Position numbers and translations under genes: made by a program | Assembly (NCBI GenBank): GCA_964392175.1 | Contig: CAYMOJ010000006.1 | Location: forward strand, 1-64,000 | From: Firm-04 sp964392175 | GTDB taxonomy: Bacteria > Bacillota > Clostridia > Oscillospirales > Ruminococcaceae | Length of the DNA stretch: 64,000 nucleotides | Reading direction: 5' to 3' | Notes under the pieces: model-generated | What the model was told of the DNA's origin: nothing | Database searches by the model: none | What the model saw: only the letters and a program-made list of their open reading frames with translations | In this document: in pieces, positions 1-9,085 of the stretch | Layout: every line of letters starts with the position of its first letter | Numbering within the stretch: the stretch's first letter is position 1

Positions 1-1890
1 CATTCACATATTGTGTACCTGCTAATGCAACCTTTGCACCGCCGAGAACAGGATGCTCCTGCTTATCTGTACCTTTCAGCGTTTGTCCCCAAGCATCGCC
101 GCTGTAGGTTGTTTCATTCACCGTACAGCCCTGTGAAAGGAGATAAGCCACCTCTCCGCTTTCAAATGCGGTTGTGGGTTTGCCTTCTACGTTAGTGGTT
201 GTTCCATCATTAAAAGCAACAGCATCTCCAGTGTAAGTGGTACTATCAAAATAGCTGTTGGTGATTGTTCCAACACCACCCATATATCCGCACACGCCGC
301 CGACATAACTTCCAGTACCATTCACATCTCCGATGTGATAGCTGTTGGTGATTGTTCCATAAGAATAAATACTTCCGCACACACCTCCGACATAATATGT
401 GCCAGTTACTGTGCCGATGTGATAGCTGTTGATGATTGTTCCAGCCCAATTATATCCGCACACGCCTCCGACAGTGTCGTCTCCTTTGAAATACGAATCC
501 ACAACGCCAACATTTTTGATTTCAGCACCATCAATCTGTCCGAACAAACCGACAGAATCCTGCACCCTGTTATTAAAATACAATCCGCTGATTGTGTGAT
601 TCTGTCCGTCAAATTTGCCGGTATAGTAAACATAATCAGAACCACGATACCCTATCGGGAACCATGCTGTAAAGCTGTCGCCATTTGTGACATTGCCGTC
701 ATCATCATATGTGAGCGAATCCAGCAAGTTTGCATTGACTGTAATATCCTTTGTCAGAACTGCATTGGCGGAGGTGTTCTGGTCTACACCTGTAAGTGTA
801 CCGTTTACCAGCCCTGCAAACCAGTAAAGTTCCGCTGCATTGGAGATTGCATAATATCCCACATAAGATGTATAGTTATCCGCTGTAAAGTCGAATTTGC
901 TGTAGTTATCTGCTGTGATTTGTTCAGGTTTCTTAACATTCACATATTGTGTACCTGCTAATGCAACCTTTGCACCACCGAGCACAGGATGCTCCTGCTT
1001 ATCTGTACCTTTCAGCGTTTGTCCCCAAACAGAGCCGCTGTAGGTTACAGCATCATCGCCTTCGCCAACCGTACAACCCTGCGAAAGTTTGTAAGCAACT
1101 TCGCCACTCTTAAATTCGGTTGTGGTTTTGCCTGCTACGTTAGTGGTCGTTCTATCATTAAAGCCAACAGCATCCCCAGTGTAAGTGTTGCTGTCGTAGT
1201 AGCTGTTGGCGATTATTCCACAATTCCGTCCGCACACGCCGCCGACACAAGATGTACCACTCACAGCTCCGATGTGATAGCTGTTGGTGATTGTTCCATA
1301 ATAATTATATCCGCACACGCCGCCGACATTACTTTTAGCAACACTCACAGCTCCGATGTGATAGCTGTTGGTGATTATTCCAGAAGAGTTACCTCCGCAC
1401 ACGCCGCCGACATAATATGTACCACTCACAGCTCCGATGTGATAGCTGTTGGTGATTATTCCAGAAGAATTACCTCCGCACACGCCGCCGACATATTGCT
1501 TTCCTTTGAAATACGAATCCACAATACCAACATTTTTGATTTCAGCACTATAAGCCCATCCGAACAGACCGACATGTTTTTGCTCACTGTTATCAAAATA
1601 CAATCCGCTGATGGTATGGTTCTGTCCGTCAAATTTGCCGGTATAGCAAATATCTTCTTCCGATCCATCACCATCAAGGTCATAGCAATACCCTATCGGG
1701 AACCATGCCGTAAAGCTATCACCATTTGTGACATTGTCGTCATCGTCATATGTAAGCGATTTTAGCAAGTTTGCATTCACGATGATATCATCCGTCAGAA
1801 CCGCATTGGCAGAGGTGTTCTGAGATACACCTGAAAGTGTGCCGTTTACCAACCCTGCAAACCAGTAGAGTTCCCCTGCTGTTTCGATTT
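1..1890 (-). repeat. Two tandem ~1-kb coding repeats with nested ~78-bp GLUG units
   Basis: The segment beginning at 1 recurs from 939 with only scattered differences. Segments around 801 and 1842 also correspond, so the spacing is 938 bp at one end and 1041 bp at the other. The ~100-bp difference is explained by one additional GLUG unit in the N-terminal copy. Inside each copy, short units encoding VGGVCG...NSYHIG repeat about every 26-30 codons, several almost identical at the DNA level (1200-1500). This is the type of repeat that expands and contracts by recombination. Confidence 0.85.
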
Positions 1891-2065
1891 GGTATACGCC
1901 ACTGCTGTCTGTTGAAGGTTCGGTCGGCGTTATGGTTGTCGTTTCCGCCGCGCTCACCTTCGGGGTGATGCTGTCAAAGATCCCACTCGGGAGATCCACC
2001 AACATCGTTAACATCGTAGCAAATGCTGTCGCTATTGCAAATGTCCGGGTTCGCTTCTGCTTCAT
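1..2065 (-). CDS. Secreted GLUG-repeat surface protein, C-terminal part beyond window
   Basis: The minus strand is open from an ATG at 2065 to the window edge (about 688 codons), so the C-terminus is missing. TAAGGAGGAA lies just upstream of the ATG. The product starts with a basic segment (MKQKRTRTFAIATAFA) and a hydrophobic stretch, then an alanine site near KVSAAE: a signal peptide. Two large homologous repeats follow, each opening with ELYWFAGLVNG and carrying a FDGQNHTISGLYF segment and several GLUG units (VGGVCGxN...GTITNSYHIG). The first large repeat has four GLUG units, the second three. Each ends with a WGQTLKGTDKQEHPVLGG segment. GLUG motifs are typical of extracellular adhesin-like or protease-associated proteins of gut bacteria. 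Attachment (sortase, dockerin or other) cannot be judged because the end is absent. A role in adhesion is inference. Confidence 0.85.
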   Translation of the reverse strand, partial: MKQKRTRTFAIATAFATMLTMLVDLPSGIFDSITPKVSAAETTTITPTEPSTDSSGVYQIETAGELYWFAGLVNGTLSGVSQNTSANAVLTDDIIVNANLLKSLTYDDDDNVTNGDSFTAWFPIGYCYDLDGDGSEEDICYTGKFDGQNHTISGLYFDNSEQKHVGLFGWAYSAEIKNVGIVDSYFKGKQYVGGVCGGNSSGIITNSYHIGAVSGTYYVGGVCGGNSSGIITNSYHIGAVSVAKSNVGGVCGYNYYGTITNSYHIGAVSGTSCVGGVCGRNCGIIANSYYDSNTYTGDAVGFNDRTTTNVAGKTTTEFKSGEVAYKLSQGCTVGEGDDAVTYSGSVWGQTLKGTDKQEHPVLGGAKVALAGTQYVNVKKPEQITADNYSKFDFTADNYTSYVGYYAISNAAELYWFAGLVNGTLTGVDQNTSANAVLTKDITVNANLLDSLTYDDDGNVTNGDSFTAWFPIGYRGSDYVYYTGKFDGQNHTISGLYFNNRVQDSVGLFGQIDGAEIKNVGVVDSYFKGDDTVGGVCGYNWAGTIINSYHIGTVTGTYYVGGVCGSIYSYGTITNSYHIGDVNGTGSYVGGVCGYMGGVGTITNSYFDSTTYTGDAVAFNDGTTTNVEGKPTTAFESGEVAYLLSQGCTVNETTYSGDAWGQTLKGTDKQEHPVLGGAKVALAGTQYVN

Positions 2066-2150
2066 AGAAATTCCTCCTTATCATTCTATCCAGATGGTAT
2101 GCTGCTTTCTCATCGTTGTGATACGGCATACATTCCCTTCCTACGCCCAC

Positions 2151-2179
2151 ATTATACCATATATTTTATGCTATTGCAA
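2151..2179 (-). promoter_or_regulatory. Sigma-A-type promoter of the GLUG protein gene
   Basis: On the minus strand TTGCAA (2174-2179) and TATAAT (2151-2156) are separated by 17 bp, with a TGG just before the -10 box (extended -10). The start codon is about 85 bp downstream. Confidence 0.7.
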
Positions 2180-2378
2180 GCATCGCGGACAAAAAATGAT
2201 CATTTTCATCCATGCCGAAAGCCGACATCCGTTCCTTGCATTTCTCATTGTATCGATTTGCCGTTTCCATTTTTGACATGTTTTTATATTTGATTATATT
2301 TTCAATAACAGATTGGAATCGACACGCCTCCGCGATATCGTTCAAGGGGAATCGGCACTTATATTATAAATCTATCAT

Positions 2379-2418
2379 AAAAAAGCCCTCCCCAACGCAT
2401 CAAGTCGGGGAGGGTTTT
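2379..2418 (-). terminator. Intrinsic terminator of ppdK
   Basis: CCCTCCCC (2386-2393) pairs with GGGGAGGG (2407-2414). Read on the minus strand the stem is followed by a run of six T. It lies about 30 bp past the ppdK stop. The remaining gap 2180-2378 shows no gene. Confidence 0.85.
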
Positions 2419-2449
2419 CGTTCGATTACAAGTATTACCTGTCAGTCTC

Positions 2450-5080
2450 TTAGTTCTGATCAGCGATAGCAGCCTGTGCAGCAGCCAAACGAGCGATCGG
2501 AACGCGGAAAGGAGAGCAAGAAACATAAGTCAAGCCCAGCTTGTGGCAGAACTCAACGGAAGTCGGATCGCCACCATGCTCACCGCAGATACCGATATGC
2601 ATATCGGGACGGACAGCCTTACCCATCTTAATCGCCATATCCATCAGCTTACCAACGCCATTCTGATCCAGACGTGCAAAAGGATCGTTCTCGAAAATCT
2701 TAGCATCATAGTAAGCGTTCAGGAACTTGCCGGCATCGTCACGGGAGAAGCCGTAGGTCATCTGTGTCAGATCGTTGGTACCGAAGCAGAAGAACTCAGC
2801 CTCACCTGCAATCTCATCAGCAGTCAGGCAAGCTCTGGGGATCTCCACCATGGTGCCAACTTCGTACTTCAGGTCAGCACCAGCAGCTGCGATGACAGCA
2901 TCAGCGGTCTCAACAACGACCTTCTTAACGAACTTCAACTCCTTGATCTCGCCAACCAGCGGAATCATGATCTCAGGTACGATATTCCAATCGGGATGTG
3001 CCTTCTTAACATTGATTGCAGCCTTGATCACAGCCTTGGTCTGCATTGCAGCAATCTCGGGATAGGTAACAGCCAGACGGCAGCCACGGTGACCCATCAT
3101 GGGGTTGAACTCGTGCAGAGAAGCGATAATCGCCTTGATGGTTTCCACCGACTTACCCTGAGCCGCAGCCAGAGCCGCAATATCAGCCTCTTCAGTGGGA
3201 ACAAACTCGTGCAGAGGAGGATCCAGGAAACGGATGGTAACAGGGCAACCCTCCAGAGCCTCATAAAGAGCCTCAAAGTCAGCCTGCTGCATCGGCTCGA
3301 TCTTTGCCAGAGCAGCCTCACGCTCTTCAACGGTATCAGAGCAGATCATCTCACGGAAAGCAGCAATTCTCTCCGGATCAAAGAACATATGCTCAGTACG
3401 GCACAGACCAATACCCTCAGCGCCCAGTTCTCTTGCCTTCTTTGCATCAGCGGGCGTATCTGCATTGGTACGAACCTTCAGAACACGATACTTATCAGCC
3501 CATGCCATAATTCTGCCAAACTCACCTGCGATCTGCGCATCCTTGGTATCGATAACGCCATCGTAGATGTTACCGGTAGAACCGTCAATGGAGATCCAAT
3601 CGCCCTCAGTAAAGGTCTTACCGCCCAATGTGAACTTCTTGTTCTCCTCATCCATCACGATTGCAGAGCAACCAGAAACGCAGCAGGTACCCATACCACG
3701 TGCAACAACAGCTGCGTGAGAGGTCATACCGCCACGAACGGTCAGGATGCCCTGAGAGGACTTCATACCGGTAATATCTTCAGGAGAGGTTTCCAAACGA
3801 ACCAGGATGACCTTCTCGCCTTTATTTGCCCACTCCTCAGCTGCCTCGGCAGTGAACACGATACGACCACAAGCGGCACCGGGAGAAGCACCCAGACCCT
3901 TACCCATAGGAGTAGCGGCCTTCAGAGCCTTCTGATCGAACTGCGGATGCAGCAGCGTATCGAGGTTTCTGGGATCAATCATAGCGACGGCTTCCTGCTC
4001 AGTTCTCATGCCCTCATCAACCAGATCGCAAGCGATCTTCAGAGCTGCCTGTGCAGTTCTCTTGCCGTTACGGGTTTGCAGCATATACAGCTTGCCGTGC
4101 TCAACGGTGAACTCCATATCCTGCATATCACGATAATGGTTCTCCAGTGTCTGGCAAACCTCTTTGAACTGTGCAAATGCCTCCGGGAACTTATCAGCCA
4201 TCTCAGCGATCGGCATAGGTGTACGAACGCCCGCAACAACGTCCTCGCCCTGTGCATTGGTCAGGAACTCACCCATCAGCTTCTTCTCGCCGGTAGCGGG
4301 ATCACGAGTGAAAGCAACACCGGTACCACAGTCATCACCCATGTTACCGAAAGCCATCATCTGCACATTGACAGCGGTACCCCAGCTATAGGGAATATCG
4401 TTATCACGACGATAAACGTTTGCACGAGGGTTGTCCCAGCTGCGGAACACAGCCTTCACAGCACCCATCAACTGCTCCTTGGGATCGGTGGGGAAGTCAA
4501 CGCCGATTTTCGCCTTATACTCAGCCTTAAACTGGCTTGCAAGCTCCTTGAGATCGTTAGCGTCCAGCTCAACGTCCTGAGTAACGCCCTTCTCAGCCTT
4601 CATTTTGTCGATAAGTTCCTCGAAGTACTTCTTACCGACTTCCATAACAACATCGGAATACATTTGGATGAAACGGCGGTAGCAGTCCCAAGCCCAACGA
4701 GGGTTATTAGAAGCCTCTGCCATATAGTTCACAACGTCCTCATTCAGACCGAGGTTCAGGATGGTATCCATCATACCGGGCATGGAAGCACGGGCACCGG
4801 AACGGACAGAAACCAGCAGGGGGTTAGTCTTATCGCCGAACTTCTTGCCGGTGACCTCTTCCATCTTTACGATGTACTCGTTGATCTGACCCTGAATCTC
4901 CTCGTTGATCTGTCTGCCATCCTCGTAGTACTGCGTGCAGGCCTCAGTAGTAATGGTAAAACCCTGGGGAACTGGCAGTCCCATGTTGGTCATTTCGGCA
5001 AGGTTTGCGCCCTTACCGCCGAGCAGCTCACGCATGGAAGCGTCGCCCTCAGAGAACAGGTAAACGAATTTTTTGCTCAT
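2450..5080 (-). CDS. ppdK: Pyruvate, phosphate dikinase
   Basis: Cytoplasmic enzyme interconverting pyruvate + ATP + phosphate and phosphoenolpyruvate + AMP + pyrophosphate. In anaerobic clostridia it usually serves PP-linked glycolysis or gluconeogenesis. The 876 residues match the usual length. Visible features are the N-terminal ATP-grasp region (GGKGANLAEM near residue 22), the swivelling phosphohistidine domain with GGMTSHAAVVARGMG (catalytic His around residue 455), and the C-terminal PEP-binding barrel with EIMIPLVGE, FCFGTNDLTQMTYGFSRDD and the CGEHGGDP catalytic-loop motif near the end. The start at 5080 is preceded by GGAGGTTTATTTCC. The gene is monocistronic: it has its own terminator downstream and diverges from rnhA upstream. 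A very long open frame on the opposite strand is a codon-bias shadow. Confidence 0.97.
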   Translation of the reverse strand: MSKKFVYLFSEGDASMRELLGGKGANLAEMTNMGLPVPQGFTITTEACTQYYEDGRQINEEIQGQINEYIVKMEEVTGKKFGDKTNPLLVSVRSGARASMPGMMDTILNLGLNEDVVNYMAEASNNPRWAWDCYRRFIQMYSDVVMEVGKKYFEELIDKMKAEKGVTQDVELDANDLKELASQFKAEYKAKIGVDFPTDPKEQLMGAVKAVFRSWDNPRANVYRRDNDIPYSWGTAVNVQMMAFGNMGDDCGTGVAFTRDPATGEKKLMGEFLTNAQGEDVVAGVRTPMPIAEMADKFPEAFAQFKEVCQTLENHYRDMQDMEFTVEHGKLYMLQTRNGKRTAQAALKIACDLVDEGMRTEQEAVAMIDPRNLDTLLHPQFDQKALKAATPMGKGLGASPGAACGRIVFTAEAAEEWANKGEKVILVRLETSPEDITGMKSSQGILTVRGGMTSHAAVVARGMGTCCVSGCSAIVMDEENKKFTLGGKTFTEGDWISIDGSTGNIYDGVIDTKDAQIAGEFGRIMAWADKYRVLKVRTNADTPADAKKARELGAEGIGLCRTEHMFFDPERIAAFREMICSDTVEEREAALAKIEPMQQADFEALYEALEGCPVTIRFLDPPLHEFVPTEEADIAALAAAQGKSVETIKAIIASLHEFNPMMGHRGCRLAVTYPEIAAMQTKAVIKAAINVKKAHPDWNIVPEIMIPLVGEIKELKFVKKVVVETADAVIAAAGADLKYEVGTMVEIPRACLTADEIAGEAEFFCFGTNDLTQMTYGFSRDDAGKFLNAYYDAKIFENDPFARLDQNGVGKLMDMAIKMGKAVRPDMHIGICGEHGGDPTSVEFCHKLGLTYVSCSPFRVPIARLAAAQAAIADQN

Positions 5081-5153
5081 TGGAAATAAACCTCCACTTC
5101 ATTAATTCCGTGCAAAATGGGCGCAAAAGCCCAATTTCACCGGATATGTATCC

Positions 5154-5162
5154 ATTATACCA
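5154..5162 (-). promoter_or_regulatory. Candidate extended -10 promoter of ppdK
   Basis: The minus strand reads TGGTATAAT (TATAAT at 5154-5159). At 17 bp spacing the -35 position is only TAGCAT, so the call rests on the extended -10. Confidence 0.5.
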
Positions 5163-5260
5163 CAGATTCTTCCAAAATGCTAGAGGTTTTCCAGAATAAT
5201 TTTTCATTTTTCACCGCTTCCCCTGATTTTTGTCATTTTTCACAATTTTTCAAATATCCC

Positions 5261-5289
5261 TTGCAATCGGACAGTAAATCTGCGATAAT
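5261..5289 (+). promoter_or_regulatory. Promoter of rnhA
   Basis: TTGCAA (5261-5266) and GATAAT (5284-5289) are separated by 17 bp, about 38 bp before the rnhA start. Confidence 0.6.
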
Positions 5290-5327
5290 AGGAAGTATCA
5301 TAGCATCATATTTTGAGAGGTTTTTGC

Positions 5328-5798
5328 ATGGAGTATTCAACAAATATGCCGCGGGTCGCCATGTTTTCCGATGGCGCGTGCAGCGGAAATCCCGGTCCGG
5401 GCGGTTGGGGCACGATCCTGCGCTTTCAGGCGGGAGATACCATACACGAAAAGGAACTCAGCGGTGGCGAAGCACATACCACCAACAACCGCATGGAACT
5501 GACAGCGATCATTGAGGGGCTTTCAGCATTGAAAAGACCCTGTACTGTAACAATTACCACCGACAGCAAGTATGTGGTGGACAGCATCACCAAGGGGTGG
5601 GTATACGGCTGGAAAAAGCGCGGTTGGATCAAAAGTAACAAAAAGCCTGCGCTGAATGTTGATCTCTGGGAACTATTGCTGCCCTTACTAAAGCGGCACG
5701 ATGTCACATTTTGCTGGGTCAAGGGGCACGCGGGGCATCCCGAAAACGAACGCTGCGACCGTCTTGCCGTAGCACAAAGCAAAGCGCACCAAGGATAA
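5328..5798 (+). CDS. rnhA: Ribonuclease HI
   Basis: Endonuclease that cuts the RNA strand of RNA-DNA hybrids. The 156-residue protein carries the full type I signature: FSDGACSGNPGPGGWG (first catalytic Asp), TTNNRMELTA (Glu), TTDSKYVVDSI (second Asp) and GHPENERCDRLA (last Asp). It also has a basic KKRGWIKSNKK segment corresponding to the substrate-handle region. An upstream TTG at 5313 is in frame, but GAGAGG sits 7 bp before the ATG at 5328, so the ATG is preferred. The gene stands alone between its own promoter and terminator. Confidence 0.95.
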   Translation: MEYSTNMPRVAMFSDGACSGNPGPGGWGTILRFQAGDTIHEKELSGGEAHTTNNRMELTAIIEGLSALKRPCTVTITTDSKYVVDSITKGWVYGWKKRGWIKSNKKPALNVDLWELLLPLLKRHDVTFCWVKGHAGHPENERCDRLAVAQSKAHQG

Positions 5799-5807
5799 GA
5801 AAGAATA

Positions 5808-5856
5808 CCGTAACTTTTGTGCAGTAAGATCGAAAATGCGAAAAGTTACGGTTTTT
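5808..5856 (+). terminator. Terminator of rnhA
   Basis: CCGTAACTTTT (5808-5818) pairs perfectly with AAAAGTTACGG (5841-5851), followed by TTTTT, ten bases past the stop. Confidence 0.85.
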
Positions 5857-5870
5857 CTGCATATCTGCAT

Positions 5871-5908
5871 AAAAAAATCAGCATAGCCGCATAACACGAC
5901 TATGCTGA
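5871..5908 (-). terminator. Terminator of rpsU
   Basis: TCAGCATAG (5878-5886) pairs with CTATGCTGA (5900-5908). On the minus strand the stem is followed by a T run (the A7 at 5871-5877). Confidence 0.8.
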
Positions 5909-5971
5909 CATTTTCCCAAAGAATCAGTTCTTTGGCGCACTCGTTCCAGCATCAACTGAAAACCGCACAAA

Positions 5972-6145
5972 TCAATACTTGCGCTTACGGGCTGCCTCAG
6001 ACTTCTTCTTGCGCTTTACGGAAGGCTTCTCATAGTGTTCTCTTTTACGAACTTCTGCGATCACGCCGTCTTTTGCGCAGGAACGCTTGAAACGCTTCAG
6101 AGCAGTATCCAAGGATTCGTTCTTGCCTACGCGAACTTCTGCCAC
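5972..6145 (-). CDS. rpsU: 30S ribosomal protein S21
   Basis: 57-residue highly basic protein, read from a GTG at 6145 to TGA at 5972. It contains the S21 core (VRVGKNESLDTALKRFKR, then KREHYEKPSVKRKKKSEA) and a KRKY tail. S21 joins the platform of the small ribosomal subunit and helps initiation. AGGGAGGG lies about 7 bp before the GTG, and no ATG gives the family N-terminus, so the GTG start is well supported. It has its own consensus promoter and terminator, so it is a single-gene unit. Confidence 0.95.
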   Translation of the reverse strand: MAEVRVGKNESLDTALKRFKRSCAKDGVIAEVRKREHYEKPSVKRKKKSEAARKRKY

Positions 6146-6259
6146 GAATTTTCCCTCCCTTTGTCCAACGACAGAGGTTTATATATGAATGCTGCGTGAT
6201 ACACGCTGAATGCACAGCGTCAACGCGGCTCATATACCACCATAACATGATACGAGTAT

Positions 6260-6288
6260 ATTGTATCATAGATTCTCCCATTTGTCAA
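6260..6288 (-). promoter_or_regulatory. Promoter of rpsU
   Basis: The minus strand shows TTGACA (6283-6288) and TACAAT (6260-6265) with a 17-bp spacer. The predicted transcript begins about 110 bp before the rpsU start. That leaves an untranslated leader in which no known motif was recognised. Confidence 0.75.
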
Positions 6289-6313
6289 GTTCTTTTTGCA
6301 ATTGCCGCAAAAA

Positions 6314-8719
6314 TTAGTTTGCGACGATATTCACCAGCTTGTTTGGGATATAAATCTGCTTACGAATGGTCTTGCCATCAACGGCTTCCTTGACTTTTTC
6401 CTCTGCAAGTGCCGCGGGCAAAACAACATCCTGCGGAGCATTGTTCGCGATCATCATACGGCACTTCAGCTTGCCGTTGACCTGTACCGCGATCTCCACC
6501 TGTTCGTCCACACAAAGTGCCGGATCGTACTCCGGCCATGTTTGCTGATGAAGAATGCCAAAGCCCATCAGCGCAAACAGTTCTTCCGTCATATGAGGGG
6601 CAAAGGGATTCAGCAGCATTAACAATGTGCGATATTCCGCGCGGTTCACAGCACCTGTTGCTGTCAGATCATTGACCAGAGCCATCATTGCGGCGATCGC
6701 AGTATTAAACTTCAGATGTTCAATATCATCGCTGACCTTGCGGATGGTCTTATGCATTGCAGTCTTGACTGTATCGCGATACGCATCACCATCCACGATC
6801 AGATCCTGCATTGCCCAGATACGATCCACAAAGCGTTTGCAGCCCTTTACACTGTTTTCGCTCCATGGAGCTGCCTTTTCGTAATCACCCATAAACAGCA
6901 CATACAGGCGCAGCACATCGGCACCGTACTGATCAACGACATCGTTGGGATCAATGACATTTCCCTTGGATTTAGACATCTTATCTCCATCAGGCCCGAG
7001 GATCAGACCCTGTGCAGTACGCTTTGCATAAGGCTCGTCGGTAGGCACTACACCGATATCGTACAGGAACTTATGCCAGAAACGCGAATAGATCATATGG
7101 CGTGTGACGTGCTCCATACCGCCGTTATACCAATCTACGGGCATCCAATATTTCAGTGCGTCCATATCTGCCAGATGTGCATCGTTGTGAGGATCACAAT
7201 AGCGCAGGAAATACCATGAGGAACCAGCCCACTGTGGCATGGTATCTGTCTCGCGCTTGGCAGGTGCGCCACAATGAGGACAAGTGCAGTTGACGAAGGA
7301 ATCCAATTTGGCAAGGGGGCTTTGACCATCGGTACCCGGCTCAAAATTCTCGACAGGAGGCAGACGCAGAGGCAGCTCTTCATAAGGAACAGCTACAATG
7401 CCACAATGTGGGCAATGCACCAACGGAATCGGTTCGCCCCAGTATCTCTGGCGGTTGAATGCCCAATCCTTCATCTTATACTGCACACCTGCTTCACCGC
7501 AGCCCATACGTTCCAGCACGGTCATTACCTTTGCGATGGCATCCTTTTTGTTGGTGATACCGTTCAGCTCACCGGAGTGGATCAGTTCGCCCTCGCCGGT
7601 ATATGCCTCTTTGGTAATATCGCCACCTTTGATGACCTCAATGATCTCAATGCCAAACTTCTTTGCGAAGTCATAGTCTCGTGCATCGTGGGCAGGCACC
7701 GCCATGATTGCTCCGGTGCCGTAGCCCATCATGACATAGTCGGAGATGTAAATGGGAATCTCCTTCCCTGTCAATGGGTTCACTGCGGTCAAGCCTTCAA
7801 TCTTTACTCCGGTTTTATCCTTCACCAGCTGGGTACGCTCAAATTCGGTTTTCTTGGCACATTCCTCCCTATAAGCATCCAACGCGGCAATATTGGCAAT
7901 GCTGTCGCGGTATTTCTGGATCACAGGATGCTCCGGTGCCATCACCATAAAGGTCACGCCGTAGAGCGTATCGGGACGAGTGGTATAGATGCGTAGTTGC
8001 TCGTCATGCTCCTTCATTTTGAAATTGACAAATGCGCCGGTAGATCTACCAATCCAGTTTTGCTGTTGCAATTTGATATTTGGCAGATAATCAACCGTTT
8101 CCAGGCCCTCAAGCAATCTATCGGCATACTGGGTAATGCGCAGATACCAAACATCCTTCGTTTTCTGCACGATCTCGCTATGGCAGATATCGCACTTGCC
8201 ACCCTGAGAATCCTCATTGGACAACACCACCTTGCAGCTTGGGCAGTAGTTGACGGATGTCTTATCGCGGAACACTAAGCCCTTCTCAAACATTTTCAAG
8301 AAGATCCACTGTGTCCACTTATAGTAATCCTCCTCGGTGGTATCCACCACGCGAGACCAATCAAATGAGAAACCGACGCGCTTCAACTGCTGCGTGAACT
8401 TCTTGATATTTTTATCGGTCACTGCTCTGGGGTGTACGCCGGTCTTAATTGCAGTATTTTCGGTGGGCAGACCATATGCATCAAAGCCGATCGGAAACAG
8501 CACATTATAGCCCTGCATACGACGCTTTCTGCTGACAACCTCCAACCCCGAATACGCCTTAATATGCCCCACGTGCATACCGGCACCCGAAGGATATGGA
8601 AACTCTACCAGTGCGTAGAATTTCGGCTTGGTGTAGTCATTTTCGGCGGCAAATACCTGATGCTCTTCCCAGTATGCCTGCCATTTTTCTTCTACTTCAT
8701 GAAAACGGTATTCCTGCAT
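6314..8719 (-). CDS. leuS: Leucyl-tRNA synthetase
   Basis: Class I aminoacyl-tRNA synthetase charging tRNA-Leu. The 801-residue length is typical for bacteria. The HIGH-type motif appears as HVGHIKAYS near residue 48 and the KMSKS loop as DKMSKSKGNV near 580. The CP1 editing domain between them has TTRPDTLYGVTFM and the editing aspartate region MAVPAHDARDYDFA. A zinc-knuckle region (NYCPSCKVVLSNED, CDICH) and another cysteine cluster (CPHCG, CTCPHCGAP) are visible. AAAGGAAG precedes the ATG by about 11 bp. It is followed on the minus strand only by the separate rpsU unit. Confidence 0.97.
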   Translation of the reverse strand: MQEYRFHEVEEKWQAYWEEHQVFAAENDYTKPKFYALVEFPYPSGAGMHVGHIKAYSGLEVVSRKRRMQGYNVLFPIGFDAYGLPTENTAIKTGVHPRAVTDKNIKKFTQQLKRVGFSFDWSRVVDTTEEDYYKWTQWIFLKMFEKGLVFRDKTSVNYCPSCKVVLSNEDSQGGKCDICHSEIVQKTKDVWYLRITQYADRLLEGLETVDYLPNIKLQQQNWIGRSTGAFVNFKMKEHDEQLRIYTTRPDTLYGVTFMVMAPEHPVIQKYRDSIANIAALDAYREECAKKTEFERTQLVKDKTGVKIEGLTAVNPLTGKEIPIYISDYVMMGYGTGAIMAVPAHDARDYDFAKKFGIEIIEVIKGGDITKEAYTGEGELIHSGELNGITNKKDAIAKVMTVLERMGCGEAGVQYKMKDWAFNRQRYWGEPIPLVHCPHCGIVAVPYEELPLRLPPVENFEPGTDGQSPLAKLDSFVNCTCPHCGAPAKRETDTMPQWAGSSWYFLRYCDPHNDAHLADMDALKYWMPVDWYNGGMEHVTRHMIYSRFWHKFLYDIGVVPTDEPYAKRTAQGLILGPDGDKMSKSKGNVIDPNDVVDQYGADVLRLYVLFMGDYEKAAPWSENSVKGCKRFVDRIWAMQDLIVDGDAYRDTVKTAMHKTIRKVSDDIEHLKFNTAIAAMMALVNDLTATGAVNRAEYRTLLMLLNPFAPHMTEELFALMGFGILHQQTWPEYDPALCVDEQVEIAVQVNGKLKCRMMIANNAPQDVVLPAALAEEKVKEAVDGKTIRKQIYIPNKLVNIVAN

Positions 8720-8749
8720 GATCTTTTTGCTTCCTTTCTGTAAAATAGA

Positions 8750-9085
8750 CTAAATGTTGTTCGATTTGCAATGTCTGCGTATATCGGGCAAAAATGCCAG
8801 CATCGCGCCACCGCCCACATCCAGCAGACCTTCGATCAGGTAGATCAGGTTCTGCGGCAGATGGGTAACATTCTCCACAAAATGCGTGCAAAACAGTGCC
8901 ACCAGCATAATGCCAACGACAATATTGCTCCACTTTACGCCAAAAAACAGGCAAACTGTTGCTACAACAGCAATCAACAGGGTAATGAAATTGATTCCCC
9001 CACCGATAAGCCCATTGATGATCGCTTTCAGTATCATATATACGCCCACTGCCGTTGCCAGCAGCTGCCCGCGTTCCATTTTCAC
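8750..9085 (-). CDS. Small integral membrane protein, function unknown
   Basis: 111 residues with three or four hydrophobic segments (about 8-28, 33-51, 55-73 and 85-102) and a basic, histidine-containing tail. A GTG start at 9085 overlaps the rsfS stop as GTGA, and GGAGG sits about 6 bp before it. An ATG at 9079 is the alternative. Overlap with rsfS suggests translational coupling in the same transcript as rsfS and yqeK. I do not recognise the family. Confidence 0.7.
   Translation of the reverse strand: MKMERGQLLATAVGVYMILKAIINGLIGGGINFITLLIAVVATVCLFFGVKWSNIVVGIMLVALFCTHFVENVTHLPQNLIYLIEGLLDVGGGAMLAFLPDIRRHCKSNNI

Noticed and set aside
1190..1500. Regularly spaced near-identical units suggesting a CRISPR array
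   Set aside because: The units are in-frame GLUG coding repeats of one secreted protein; between-unit sequence is conserved, not unique spacers.
335..1765. Plus-strand open frames of 208 and 258 codons within the first 2 kb
   Set aside because: They are antisense shadows of the GLUG repeats; the periodic peptide (SSDVIAVGD) is the reverse reading of the repeated GLUG codons.
2543..5089. Open frame of about 848 codons on the plus strand opposite ppdK
   Set aside because: It lies exactly antisense to a complete, motif-rich ppdK; the peptide is Leu/His/Thr-rich without domains. Codon bias of ppdK explains the absence of stops.
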